The notes under the pieces: generated by a model | Databases searched by the model: none | The model's input: the letters and a program-made list of their open reading frames with translations, nothing else | What the model was told of the DNA's origin: nothing | Part shown: piece by piece, positions 37,110-45,835 of the stretch | Position numbering within the stretch: the first letter of the stretch is position 1 | Layout of the letters: the number at the start of each line of letters is the position of its first letter | Translations under genes and position numbers: made by a program | DNA from: Roseitranquillus sp963749675 | GTDB taxonomy: Bacteria > Pseudomonadota > Alphaproteobacteria > Rhodobacterales > Rhodobacteraceae | Length of the DNA stretch: 64,000 nucleotides | Direction: 5' to 3' | Assembly (NCBI GenBank): GCA_963749675.1 | Contig: CAVVNT010000001.1 | Coordinates: 806,001-870,000 of the forward strand

Positions 37110-38226
37110 CGTAGCTCCGCCCGCGCCAGCTCGTGCTTCGTCCGCGGCCCGCGTTGATCAGCGCGCTCCACTGGATCGCGAGAACGATGGCGATGCCGAC
37201 CGGGTGGGCGACGACGGAGATGAGGGGCTGGCGAACGCTCAGTGCGGTGGTGAACCGCGCGGCAAGCATGAGGCCGAGGGCCAGCATGCTCGCCCGCAGC
37301 GCCTCGGCATCGCCAGTGGCGGCGGCCAGAGGAGCGAGGATGTAGGGCAGGATGTGCCCCCCGCCGAGAAGCATGGTCCAGATCGGCAGGGCGGCGGGCT
37401 TCGCCATTCCCTCGGTCGCGTTCTTCGTGAAGCCCGCCCAGATCTCCGGCCAGGAGGCGTACATCCGGCAAACCGCCAAGGGCGTCGCATCCACGATGTC
37501 GGTGCGCCCGCCGGCGCGGCGGACGAGGCGCGGCAGCATCAGGCCATCATGCATCGTGGTGCGTATCCGGGCATGTCCGCCCGCCCGCTGATAGGCGGCC
37601 TTGCGGACCATCATCAACTGGCCGCAGCCTGCGCCGAGGCCCGGCGCGCCAGAGAGCCGCGCCATCGCCAGTGGGAGATATCCAAGAAGCAGCACGAAAA
37701 TCTGGGGGATGGTCAGCTTCTCGGCCAGCGTATCGGTCTTCTGCCGCGGGAAGCCGCTGACGAGATCGAGCCTGCGGCGCTCGAGAGCGCCGGCGAGCCG
37801 GGCAAGTGCGTCCGGCGCAAGGCGCACATCGGCATCGACGAAAGCCAGGACGGGATTGGCGGCCGCTTGCGCCAGCTTCCAGCACGCGTGCTGCTTGCCG
37901 TTCCATCCGGCGGGAAGCCCGTCGCCTTTCAGAAGCCTGATGCGCGGATCGACTGTCGCGCATGCGGCGACGGTCCCGGCGGTTTCGTCGGTGGAGCCGT
38001 CGTCGAGGACGACGATCTCGAAATCGACGCCCAAAGTCGCAACTGCCGCGTCGAGGGCCGGGCCGATATTGTCGGCTTCGTTGCGCGCCGGGATGAGGAT
38101 CGAGACCGCTGGCAGCCGCGCCCCGGCCGCCGGAAGCGGAGGAACGCGAAAGATCGCCAGGTTGGCGAAGGTGACGAACGCGTAGAGCGCCGCGAGCCAA
38201 AGACAGATCGTCGCGATCAGCGTCAC
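37099..38226 (-). CDS. Glycosyltransferase family 2, probable carotenoid glycosyltransferase (CrtQ-like)
   Basis: 375 residues. N-terminal membrane helix, then the GT-A domain: VSILIPARNEADNIG, metal/nucleotide Asp in VVLDDGSTDET, FVDADVRL (DxD), acceptor-side GCGQLMMVRKAAYQ and TTMHDGLML, then three C-terminal membrane helices. Such membrane GT2 enzymes include CrtQ, which glucosylates 4,4'-diaponeurosporenoic acid. Its start overlaps the acyltransferase stop by 4 bases. The sugar donor cannot be read from sequence. Confidence 0.88.
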   Translation of the reverse strand: MTLIATICLWLAALYAFVTFANLAIFRVPPLPAAGARLPAVSILIPARNEADNIGPALDAAVATLGVDFEIVVLDDGSTDETAGTVAACATVDPRIRLLKGDGLPAGWNGKQHACWKLAQAAANPVLAFVDADVRLAPDALARLAGALERRRLDLVSGFPRQKTDTLAEKLTIPQIFVLLLGYLPLAMARLSGAPGLGAGCGQLMMVRKAAYQRAGGHARIRTTMHDGLMLPRLVRRAGGRTDIVDATPLAVCRMYASWPEIWAGFTKNATEGMAKPAALPIWTMLLGGGHILPYILAPLAAATGDAEALRASMLALGLMLAARFTTALSVRQPLISVVAHPVGIAIVLAIQWSALINAGRGRSTSWRGRSYDAG

Positions 38227-39023
38227 GTCTCCTCCATGTGCTCCCGGACGTGGCGGTGTCGCGTGATCGCGGCGCGCACCCGGCTCCAGCCGCCGTACAT
38301 GCCGCCGACGCCCGAGGTGCCTGTGATGAGCAGATCGAATGCGCCGGTGTCGCGCCTGATGGAACGGTCTGCCAAGTCGTCCAGGCCCCGGGTCAGTTCC
38401 AGCGCCAGACGCGCGTTCAGCGCATCCACGGACTCCCCCTCCCGCGCCCTCACGGGCTCACCGAACAGCGCGAGCGCCTCGGGCCGCTTCTCCGTCCAGA
38501 ATGGGTATTCTAGCGCGAGGGGAAGGGCAACCAGGTCCGGAATGCGCGACATCAGCCGCGCCGTGCCACCGCGCAGCTCCAGCGGACGCGTCCGCGGATC
38601 GCTGAACCTGCCCTGCGAAGTGATCCACAGCATCCGCCGCGGATCTTGCAGAATGCGCTCGGACGTGCGCAGAAAGGCTGCCGCGCCGCGCCCACCGTCT
38701 TGCTCCACACCGAAGATGCCGATGCGCCGCATGAAACGATAGCGCTCGATCATGGTGACATCCATCGGGCCAAAGCTCTCCCGGTCGGGGAAGAGCGCAT
38801 CCGACAGGACGATGAAGAAGGCGGGATCCCACCAGGATGGATGGTTCGAGTAGACGATCACCGGCCGGTCGGCGGCGAAGTCCGGCAAGCGCGGGCGTGC
38901 CAGCCGAACCGCTCGGAACGCGGCGCGCATCTGTCGTTGCATCACGCCGGCGAAGAACCGGCAGAGCGCCGGCGAACGAAGGGCGAGCGGATCGCCGGAC
39001 GTCGTCTTATTCCGCGGCGACAT
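38223..39023 (-). CDS. Lysophospholipid acyltransferase family protein, probable CrtO-like carotenoid acyltransferase
   Basis: 266 residues. Catalytic motif NHPSWWDP (the HX4D of PlsC-type acyltransferases) near residue 60, then FGVEQDGGRGAAAFL and the glycerol-site-like TSQGRFSDPRTRPL. In the staphyloxanthin pathway CrtO esterifies the sugar with a fatty acid; CrtO itself is another membrane acyltransferase fold, so this would be a functional analogue. It overlaps the second desaturase by 17 bases and the glycosyltransferase by 4. Confidence 0.86.
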   Translation of the reverse strand: MSPRNKTTSGDPLALRSPALCRFFAGVMQRQMRAAFRAVRLARPRLPDFAADRPVIVYSNHPSWWDPAFFIVLSDALFPDRESFGPMDVTMIERYRFMRRIGIFGVEQDGGRGAAAFLRTSERILQDPRRMLWITSQGRFSDPRTRPLELRGGTARLMSRIPDLVALPLALEYPFWTEKRPEALALFGEPVRAREGESVDALNARLALELTRGLDDLADRSIRRDTGAFDLLITGTSGVGGMYGGWSRVRAAITRHRHVREHMEET

Positions 39024-40534
39024 CGTTCGGCTGGTTAGAGGTCGCGTCCGAATGGAGCGCGTCGGCGGCGATCCACCCCGACATCAGCGCCATGGGCATG
39101 CCCGGGCCCGGATGTGCCGAACCACCGGCCAGGTACAGATCACGCACATGGCGCGAGCGGTTGCCCGGCTTGAACGCCCCATAGACGCGGCCGTGGCTCA
39201 CGAGGCCGTAGATCGCGCCGTCGAGGACCTTGTAGCGGTCATGGATATCCTGCGGCGTCAGCACGTCCTCGACCACGATCCGCTCTCTGATGTCCGCCAG
39301 GCCGGCGGTTCGGGCGAGCTTTTCGAGGATCGTTTGCCGGTAGCCGGGCAGCATCCGAGACCAGTCATGCTCATCGCGCAGATAGGGCGTGTGGACAAGG
39401 ATGTAGAGCGCCTCGCCCCCCTCGGGCGCCACGCCGGGCTCGGTCCGCGCGGGCGCGGCGATGTAGGCGGTGGGGTCAGGCGCCGGCTCGCCCTTGTCGT
39501 AGATCGCGTGGAACTCCTCCTCCGGGTCGCGGGAGAAGACGAAGTTGTGGTGCGCGAGGTGTTCGTAGGCGCGGTCGAGCCCGAGATAGAGCACGACGCC
39601 CGAGCAGGCCGCCTCGCGCTTGCGGCCCTTCCGGAAATCGTCCCAGGCATTGCCGCCGACGAGCTCACGGTAGGTCCGCACGCTGTCCATGTTGGATACG
39701 ATCCGGTCGAAGGGGTGACGCTCGCCATCCGCGGTCACGACGGCCGTGGCGCGTCCCCCCTCCGTCTCGATCCGTTCGACCTCGACGCCCGTCCGGAAGT
39801 CGAACTCCAAGTTCCTCGGCGAGGCGGGTCAGCGCGACCGGCACCGCGCGCGTGCCGCCCATCGGATACCAGACGCCTTCCCCGACCTGCATCTGCGCGA
39901 TGCCGCACAGAACCGCCGGCGAGGCCAGCGGCGACGAGCCGACATACTGGATGAAGTGCTCCAGCATCTGCGCGACGCGCTTGTCCCGCACGTTCCGCTT
40001 GACCTGTCCCGCCACCGTCCGGTGCATGCGCAGCGAAAGCACGTCGGAGAGCGTGGCGAGCGACATGGAGCTCTTTAGGTCCATTGTGTCGCGCAGGTCT
40101 TCGACCGACTTCCAGAAGAAGAAGCGGTCGGAGACATCGGAGAGCCGCCGGGCCACCGAGAGGAAGTCCTCGTAGCCCTTGACGTCGTCGGGCGCGAATG
40201 AGCGCAGCGTCCGCTTCATCTCTTCGGGGTCCTGCGCCAGGTCGAGGACCGATCCGTCGTCGTAGAAGCACCGCCATTGCGGATCGAGACGGACGAGATC
40301 GAGGTATTCCCCGACGTCGCGCCCGGCCTCGCCGAAGATCCGTGCGAGCACGCGCGGCATCGTCAGGATCGTCGGCCCCATGTCGAAGCGAAATCCGTTG
40401 CGCTCGAGCACGGCGGCCTTTCCCCCAAGCCAGCCGTTGCGCTCCAGGAGGGTGACCTTGTGGCCGCGCGCGGCGAGCGTGCAGGCGGCCGCCAGCCCGC
40501 CCAAGCCACCGCCGATGATGCCTGTTCCGTTCAT
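39007..40534 (-). pseudogene. CrtN/CrtP-type carotenoid desaturase or oxidase 2, frameshifted in this sequence
   Basis: About 508 residues. N-terminal FAD motif IIGGGLGGLAAACTLAARGH, then GGKAAVLERNGFRFDMGPTI, and middle GVWYPMGGTRAVPVALTRLA. A one-base shift near 39801-39815 (after LAEELG) moves the rest to another frame: FDFRTGVEVERIETEGGRAT on to the C-terminal LYLAGGSAHPGPGMPMALMS, the second FAD signature. ATG at 40534 overlaps the stop of desaturase 1. Of the two paralogues one is expected to desaturate squalene/diapophytoene and the other to oxidise the end group; which is which is not decided by sequence alone. Confidence 0.86.
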
Positions 40535-42076
40535 TCCGCTGCCTCCCTCGGCATCATCGTTTCCGGGATCACCGCGCCAGGCAAGTCTAGATCCTCCGCT
40601 GCGAGCCGGCTTGCGATCCGGGCGCTCTCGAAGATCGTGGGCAGGCCGGAGCCGGGATGTGTGCCCCCTCCGGTCAGGTAGACGCCTTCGAGATCCTCGA
40701 ACCGGTTTCGCGGCCGCCAGTGCAGCATCTGTCCGAGATTGTGGGCGAGATTGAACGTCGCGCCGCGGAACACCGCGAGCTGGGCCTGCCAGTCTTCCGG
40801 CGTGAACATCACTTCTGTCCGGATGTTGCGGCGAATGTCGCGTCCGCAGAGACGTTCGAGTTCGGCGCAGAATCTTCTCGCGGTAGACCGGGGCGAGCGC
40901 CTGCCAGTCGATCCCGCCCGAGAGGTTGCCCACGGGTACGAGAATGTAGAGCGCGGAATGCCCCTCGGGCGCGAGCGTCCTGTCGGTCACCGAAGCGTTC
41001 TGGACATAGATCGTGGGGTCGTCCGGGGCGAGACCCGCGTCGATCTCGCGGATGTTCGTCAGATAGTCGCGCGACAGGTGGATCGTGTGGTGGTGCATCT
41101 CGGGGAACTCCCCCTCGACCCCGAGATACAGCATGAACGTCGAGCAGGAGTAGCGCTTGGCGTCGATCTTCTCGTCGGTCCAGCGTCGGCGCAGGCTGTT
41201 TGGCACGATCGCTTTCATCGTGGTCGCGAAGTCGCCGTTCACGACGACCGCATCGGCCGGGTATTCGCCATGCGCGGTGACGGCGCCGGTCGCACGCCGC
41301 CCCTCGAACGCCAGGCGCTCCACCGGTTCGGAGAGGCGGATATCGACCCCCATTTCGGACGCGACACGGGCCATGGCCCGCGGCACCGCGTTGCAGCCGC
41401 CGGTCGGATGGTAGACGCCGAACCCGTATTCCACGTGCGCCACGATCGTGAAGAGCGAGGGGCACTTGAAGGGGGACATGCCCAGATACTTGGACTGGAA
41501 CGAGAAGGCGAGGCGGACGTCCGGGTTCTTGAAGAACCGCCGCAGGTCCTGGTCGACGGTCAGCCATGGCCGGAAAAGCGGAAAGGCCTTCGCCATGTCT
41601 CCCTTGATGAGGGAGCCCAAGTTGTGAAAGGGCCGGCGAAGGATCGGACTGAACGCCGTGAACTTCGATGCCGTCTCCTTGAGGTAGGCGGGCACGTTCA
41701 TGGCGTCGACCGGGTCGATGTGCGCCACCTGCTCGGTCAGGCGATCAACGTCGGGCGTGGCTTCGAAGATGGTGCCGTCGTCGAATTGCAGCCGGTACAT
41801 CGGGTCGAGCCGCGTCATCTCGACCTCGTCGTCAAGAGAACGGCCGCACGCGGTGAAGATCTCCCGCAGCACCTGAGGGTACAGAAAGAAGGTCGGCCCG
41901 ATGTCGAAGGTGAACCCGTCCTGCCGGATAGCGCCGTTCCGGCCGCCGACCTGGGCCCCGCGCTCCAGCACGGTGACCTGCGCACCCGCCGCCCTGAGCA
42001 GCATCGCCGAGGCCAGGCCACCCGGTCCCGCTCCGACAACGACGACGTTTTTCCCGGCGGGAAGAGAAGCGCGCAT
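40531..42076 (-). pseudogene. CrtN-type carotenoid desaturase 1, frameshifted in this sequence
   Basis: About 515 residues, the size of CrtI/CrtN enzymes. FAD motif VVVVGAGPGGLASAMLLRAA near residue 10, then GGRNGAIRQDGFTFDIGPTF and YGFGVYHPTGGCNAVPRAMA. An extra base near 40864 breaks the frame at REKIL; the continuation RELERLCGRDIRRNI reaches the C-terminal CRTI signature VYLTGGGTHPGSGLPTIFE. Start ATG at 42076 overlaps the stop of the DUF2141 gene (TGATG), so it is translationally coupled. In context the substrate is C30 (squalene or a dehydro-form), because hpnCDE lie next to it and no C40 phytoene synthase is present. Confidence 0.88.
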
Positions 42077-42525
42077 CAATAGTACCTCATGGTGAGAGAA
42101 AGCGTGCCGCCGTCGGGCGGCACTTCGACGACGGCGTCGCGGTATCGCGGAGGGCCGAAGCGCATCGGTGCGTCGCGGCTGAAACCCAAGCCTTCCAGCG
42201 GCCGCCTGAGGGAGGTTCGATCCAGCCGGCCGTTGCCGTTCTCGTCGTGGAACGCCTGGACCGCGTACCGCCCGGGCGGCACGTTCAATATCGTCACGGA
42301 GCTGGCGGACGCCGCGCCGACGCCGCTGAGCGTGCAGCGCGCGGAAAGGAACTCATCCTCCGTGCAGATCGCCACGCGCACGTCACCCTCGGCGTTCTTC
42401 AGGCCCGTGACACGGACCTGGACATCGCCTGCCACGGCTGGCCAAGCGAGACAGATCGTCGCGATCAGGCTCAAAACGAGCGAGCGCTCGAAAACCGAGA
42501 CAGGTTGGATTAGCCGATCCGGCAA
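42076..42525 (-). CDS. DUF2141 domain secreted protein
   Basis: 149 residues. A signal peptide runs to about residue 32 (LIATICLAWPAVAG). The mature part is a beta-rich DUF2141 domain: VRVTGLKNAEGDVRVAIC, then YAVQAFHDENGNGRLDR with a calcium-site-like DENGNGRLD loop and EGLGFSRDAPMRFGPP. Function of DUF2141 is not known. It is the first gene of the operon reading into the carotenoid desaturases, divergent from hpnC. It may act in the periplasm on the pigment or the envelope; this is inference. Confidence 0.85.
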   Translation of the reverse strand: MPDRLIQPVSVFERSLVLSLIATICLAWPAVAGDVQVRVTGLKNAEGDVRVAICTEDEFLSARCTLSGVGAASASSVTILNVPPGRYAVQAFHDENGNGRLDRTSLRRPLEGLGFSRDAPMRFGPPRYRDAVVEVPPDGGTLSLTMRYY

Positions 42526-42639
42526 CGCCCGCTACTCTTCCGTTTTGCCGCACGCGGCTGTCAGTTATGGGTAGTTAGGTCGGACATTCGAGAGGTCATG
42601 TGGCGAAACTGTGCAGTCGATGAAATCGTGCCCGGACCG
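42526..42639. promoter_or_regulatory. Divergent control region between the carotenoid operon and hpnCDE
   Basis: About 114 bases separate the two divergent starts (hpnC start taken at 42640). Both arms of the pathway would be driven from here. GCCGCACGCGGC is a small inverted repeat at about 42547-42558 and could be an operator. No certain promoter boxes could be assigned. Confidence 0.45.
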
Positions 42640-43488
42640 ATGACAACATCGGAAAACTTCCCTGTCGCGTCCCTCCTGGTGGAGCGGAACGCGCGTCCGC
42701 TGATGAGAGCCTTCTATGCCTTCGCGCGGCAGGCCGACGACGTCGCCGACGACCCGCAGCTGAGCCCCGCGGCAAAGCTCGACCGGCTCGACATGTTCGA
42801 GCGCGGACTCGACGGCGACCCGGAGGGAGAGGCAGCGGGCCGCCAGCTCTTCCGCCTGCTTCGCCTGCGCGACAAGGCCGAGGGATCGAGACATGCGCGC
42901 GCCCTTCTCGGGGCTTTCCGATTGGACGTGGAGAAGAGCCGCTATCGCACCTGGACGGAGCTGGAAGGATATTGCCGGCTCTCGGCCAATCCGGTCGGAC
43001 GCTTCATCCTCGATATCCACGACGAGATGCCGGACACCTTCGGGCCTGCAGATGCGCTCTGCACCGCACTCCAGATCCTTAACCATCTGCAGGATCTGCG
43101 CGAGGACTACCTGCACCTCGATCGCATCTACCTGCCGCTCGAGTGGCTGGAAGAGGCGGGAGGGCGAGAGGCGGAGCTGGGCAACGGCGTGGCGACCCCG
43201 GCGGTTCGACAGGCCATCGACCGGACGCTCGACGGGACGGATGATCTCTGCCAGCGCGCGGCGGCTCTTCCCGATCTCCTCCGATCGCGCCGCCTTGCCG
43301 CCGAAGTGCGGACGATCGTCGTGCTTGCCAACCGGCTCCGGCGGAAACTGGAGTCCGCTGATCCCCTCTCGCGACGCGTCTCGCTCGGACGGGGTGATTT
43401 CGCGATGGCCGCGGCGCTCGGCGTCGTCGAAGGCGTGCGGCCGATCCGACGGTCGCGGAGCCCGGCAAAGGCCGACAGTTCAGCATGA
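42640..43488 (+). CDS. hpnC: Squalene biosynthesis protein HpnC (hydroxysqualene synthase)
   Basis: 282 residues. ENFPVASLLV at the N-terminus is typical of HpnC. The two aspartate-rich motifs of squalene/phytoene synthases are QADDVADD (about residue 28) and NHLQDLREDYLHLDRIYLP. In the HpnCDE route HpnC turns presqualene diphosphate into hydroxysqualene. ATG at 42640 (MTTSENFPVAS) fits the family; an in-frame ATG at 42598 adds 14 residues. The stop overlaps hpnD. Confidence 0.93.
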   Translation: MTTSENFPVASLLVERNARPLMRAFYAFARQADDVADDPQLSPAAKLDRLDMFERGLDGDPEGEAAGRQLFRLLRLRDKAEGSRHARALLGAFRLDVEKSRYRTWTELEGYCRLSANPVGRFILDIHDEMPDTFGPADALCTALQILNHLQDLREDYLHLDRIYLPLEWLEEAGGREAELGNGVATPAVRQAIDRTLDGTDDLCQRAAALPDLLRSRRLAAEVRTIVVLANRLRRKLESADPLSRRVSLGRGDFAMAAALGVVEGVRPIRRSRSPAKADSSA

Positions 43489-44345
43489 CTGGTGTGCCGA
43501 TCCGCGACAGCGGCCTGCATCACGACGTGCGAGAGATCGTCGCAGCGTCGGGCTCGACCTTCGTCAACGGGATGCGTGTGCTGTCTTCGCACCGCCGACG
43601 GGCCATCTTCTCTGTTTATGCATTCTGCCGCGTCGTCGACGACATCGTCGACGGGAACGGGACGGTCGACAGCAAGCACGCGCGTCTCCGCTCGTGGGAG
43701 CGCGAGATCGACGCGGTGTTCCGTGGCGCGCCGAGCTCCCCCATCGGTGTCGAGCTCCGGCAGGCGGCCGAGCGTTTCGATCTGCCGCAAGAGGAGTTCC
43801 AGCTCATCCTCGAAGGCATGTGGATGGACGTCTCGCCCCTCGTGGCGCCCGACTGGGCGGGGCTGGAGGCCTATGTCCGGCGCGTCGCGGGGGCCGTCGG
43901 TCTGCTTTGCATGAGGATCTTCGGCGCGTGGCGCGGCGCCGCCTCGCAGCGCTTCGCCCTTGCTCTGGCGGAGGGGATGCAGCTCACGAACATACTACGC
44001 GACATAGAGGAGGATGCCAGGATCGGGCGCATCTACGTGCCACGAGAAATCCTCGACGCCACCGGCGTGCCCGCAGACCCCGCCATGATCGCGTTCTCGG
44101 AGAACCTGCCACTGACGCGACGAGCGATCGGTGCCCGAGCGCGCGAGGCTTTCCGAACGGCCGGGAGCGAGGTTGCCGTGCATGGACGCTTTCGCCTCGC
44201 ACCGGCACTGCTGATGATGGGGCCCTACGAGCGCCTGCTCGCGAGCATGGAAGAGGACTGGACCCGTCCCCCCTCGCCACGCGCCAACTGGCGCAAGGCC
44301 TACGACGGAGCGCGTTGCGTTGCACTTGGTGGCAGAACCCGGTGA
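43485..44345 (+). CDS. hpnD: Presqualene diphosphate synthase HpnD
   Basis: 286 residues. SGSTFVNGMRVLSSHRRRAI, first Asp motif VVDDIVDG, GAVGLLCMRIFG and the second Asp motif NILRDIEEDARIGRIYVP. It condenses two farnesyl diphosphates to presqualene diphosphate. ATG overlaps the hpnC stop, and its stop overlaps the GTG of hpnE, so the three are translated as a unit. Confidence 0.94.
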   Translation: MTGVPIRDSGLHHDVREIVAASGSTFVNGMRVLSSHRRRAIFSVYAFCRVVDDIVDGNGTVDSKHARLRSWEREIDAVFRGAPSSPIGVELRQAAERFDLPQEEFQLILEGMWMDVSPLVAPDWAGLEAYVRRVAGAVGLLCMRIFGAWRGAASQRFALALAEGMQLTNILRDIEEDARIGRIYVPREILDATGVPADPAMIAFSENLPLTRRAIGARAREAFRTAGSEVAVHGRFRLAPALLMMGPYERLLASMEEDWTRPPSPRANWRKAYDGARCVALGGRTR

Positions 44346-45595
44346 CACGCCATATCCACGTCGTCGGAGCTGGCGTGGCCGGCCTCGCAGCAGCGGTACG
44401 CCTGAGCGAGAGGCACGACCTCAAGATCACGCTGTGGGAGGCGACGCAGCGCGCCGGCGGGCGCTGCTGGAGCTTTCATGACGCGAAGCTTGATCGGCAG
44501 ATCGACAATGGCAATCATCTCGTTCTTTCCGGGAACGGCGCCGTCCTCGATTACGCGCGCCGGATCGGTTCGGATGAGTCGCTGAGCATTGCCTCCGATG
44601 CGACGTTTCCGTTCTTCGACCGGCGCGACGGGAGCCGCTCGCTGATCACGATACCAAGCCGGTTGACCGATATCGTTCGGGGCAAGGCCGACCTGCCGGG
44701 TTCGACAGCGGCGGCGGCGCTGGACGTGATCCGCCTTGTATCCGCTCGGCAGGACGCGACGGTCGCGCAGGCTGTTCCGGGGCGTGGGCGCTTGTGGAAC
44801 TGCCTTTGGGAACCCTTGACGCTCGCGGTTCTCAACGAGCCGCCGGAGCGCGGCTCGGCCCGGCTGCTCGCGGCGGTGCTGCGCCGCACACTTCTTCGCG
44901 GCAGTTCGGCCTGCCGGCCCGTGTTCTTCCCGCAGGGCCTTGGTCCTACCTTGGTGGACCCCGCGATCGCTCATCTGCGCCGGCGCGGCATCGACCTGCG
45001 CTGGCGTGGCCGGCTCGCCGCGCTCCGGGGGTGCGGAGATCGCATTCACCAGATGGAGTTCCGCGACGGAGAATGCGTGGAGATTGGCCAGCAGGACGGC
45101 GTCATCATCGCCGCTGCGGCGGCCCATGCGGCGGTGTTCCCGGACCGGCCCCAGCCGCGGCAGGGTCTCTCCATCGTCAACGCGCACTTCCGCGTTCCCG
45201 CAGTCATGGCCGATCGGATGCCGCCGATCCTCGGTGTCACGTCGGGCTCGGCGCACTGGATCTTCCGCCGTCACGATGTCCTTTCGGTGACCGTTTCGGC
45301 TGCCGACTCGACGGGGATCCCGCTGCTCGACAGCGCTGAAGCGCTGCAGCTTCTGTGGCACGATGTCGCCGCATCTGCCGGATGCCCCGACGCGCGCCCC
45401 ACCGCCTCCAGACTGATCCGAGAGCGTCATGCGACGTGGGAACAGTCGCCGCAAGGCGATCGTCTTCGTCCGCACCCATGCGCACCTTATGGCAACGTTG
45501 CGCTGGCCGGCGACTACGTCGCGAGCCAGCTTCCTGCGACGCTAGAAGGTGCGATCACGTCGGGCCAAGACGCCGCTGATCGCATCTGCTGTTAG
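44342..45595 (+). CDS. hpnE: Hydroxysqualene dehydroxylase HpnE
   Basis: 417 residues with GTG start. Flavin amine oxidase-like fold: HVVGAGVAGLAAAVRLSE at the N-terminus, ATQRAGGRCWSFHD, and the C-terminal FAD segment GNVALAGDYVASQLPATLEG. HpnE reduces hydroxysqualene to squalene. No hopanoid gene (shc, hpnA/H) is near; the product therefore probably feeds the divergent carotenoid genes, though squalene could also be used elsewhere. Confidence 0.93.
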   Translation: MTRHIHVVGAGVAGLAAAVRLSERHDLKITLWEATQRAGGRCWSFHDAKLDRQIDNGNHLVLSGNGAVLDYARRIGSDESLSIASDATFPFFDRRDGSRSLITIPSRLTDIVRGKADLPGSTAAAALDVIRLVSARQDATVAQAVPGRGRLWNCLWEPLTLAVLNEPPERGSARLLAAVLRRTLLRGSSACRPVFFPQGLGPTLVDPAIAHLRRRGIDLRWRGRLAALRGCGDRIHQMEFRDGECVEIGQQDGVIIAAAAAHAAVFPDRPQPRQGLSIVNAHFRVPAVMADRMPPILGVTSGSAHWIFRRHDVLSVTVSAADSTGIPLLDSAEALQLLWHDVAASAGCPDARPTASRLIRERHATWEQSPQGDRLRPHPCAPYGNVALAGDYVASQLPATLEGAITSGQDAADRICC

Positions 45596-45628
45596 GGCGG
45601 AGAGTTGCTCCACGGCATCGCCACACGT

Positions 45629-45679
45629 CGACTGGCCCGGCCACCTCACGCTGCCGCCCGGGCGGCGAGGCGCCAGTCG
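45629..45679 (+). terminator. Large inverted repeat after hpnE, possible terminator
   Basis: CGACTGGC (45629-45636) pairs perfectly with GCCAGTCG (45672-45679), and the loop contains GCCGCCCGGGCGGC, itself a perfect palindrome. No T run follows, so it is not a classic intrinsic terminator. It separates hpnE from the BLUF gene. Confidence 0.5.
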
Positions 45680-45835
45680 CGGGTGCGCTCGGCGACCTCC
45701 CTCGGACGGGGCCGTACGATGGCGACTTTCCGCCACTGCCCGAGGAGCGCTCATCCGACGCGCGAGTTGCGCCGCGCCGCTGTCGTCGCTAGCCTCGCGA
45801 CAGCATACGACGCCTCCGGGAGGGTAGGGGCGACA

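Noticed and set aside
39665..42079. An 804-codon frame that looks like a fusion of two carotenoid desaturases
   Set aside because: It results from the frameshifts in both desaturases. Each gene has its own start, FAD motif and C-terminal signature when the single bases are corrected.
42893..44341. Long frame upstream of hpnE
   Set aside because: It lies antiphase to hpnC and hpnD, which have full homology in their own frames; only the part from the GTG at 44342 is real.
34632..45595. A C40 photosynthetic carotenoid cluster (crtA-I-B-C-D-E-F)
   Set aside because: The synthase genes are HpnC/HpnD with HpnE beside them, there is no crtE, crtC or crtF, and no bch or puf gene is near.
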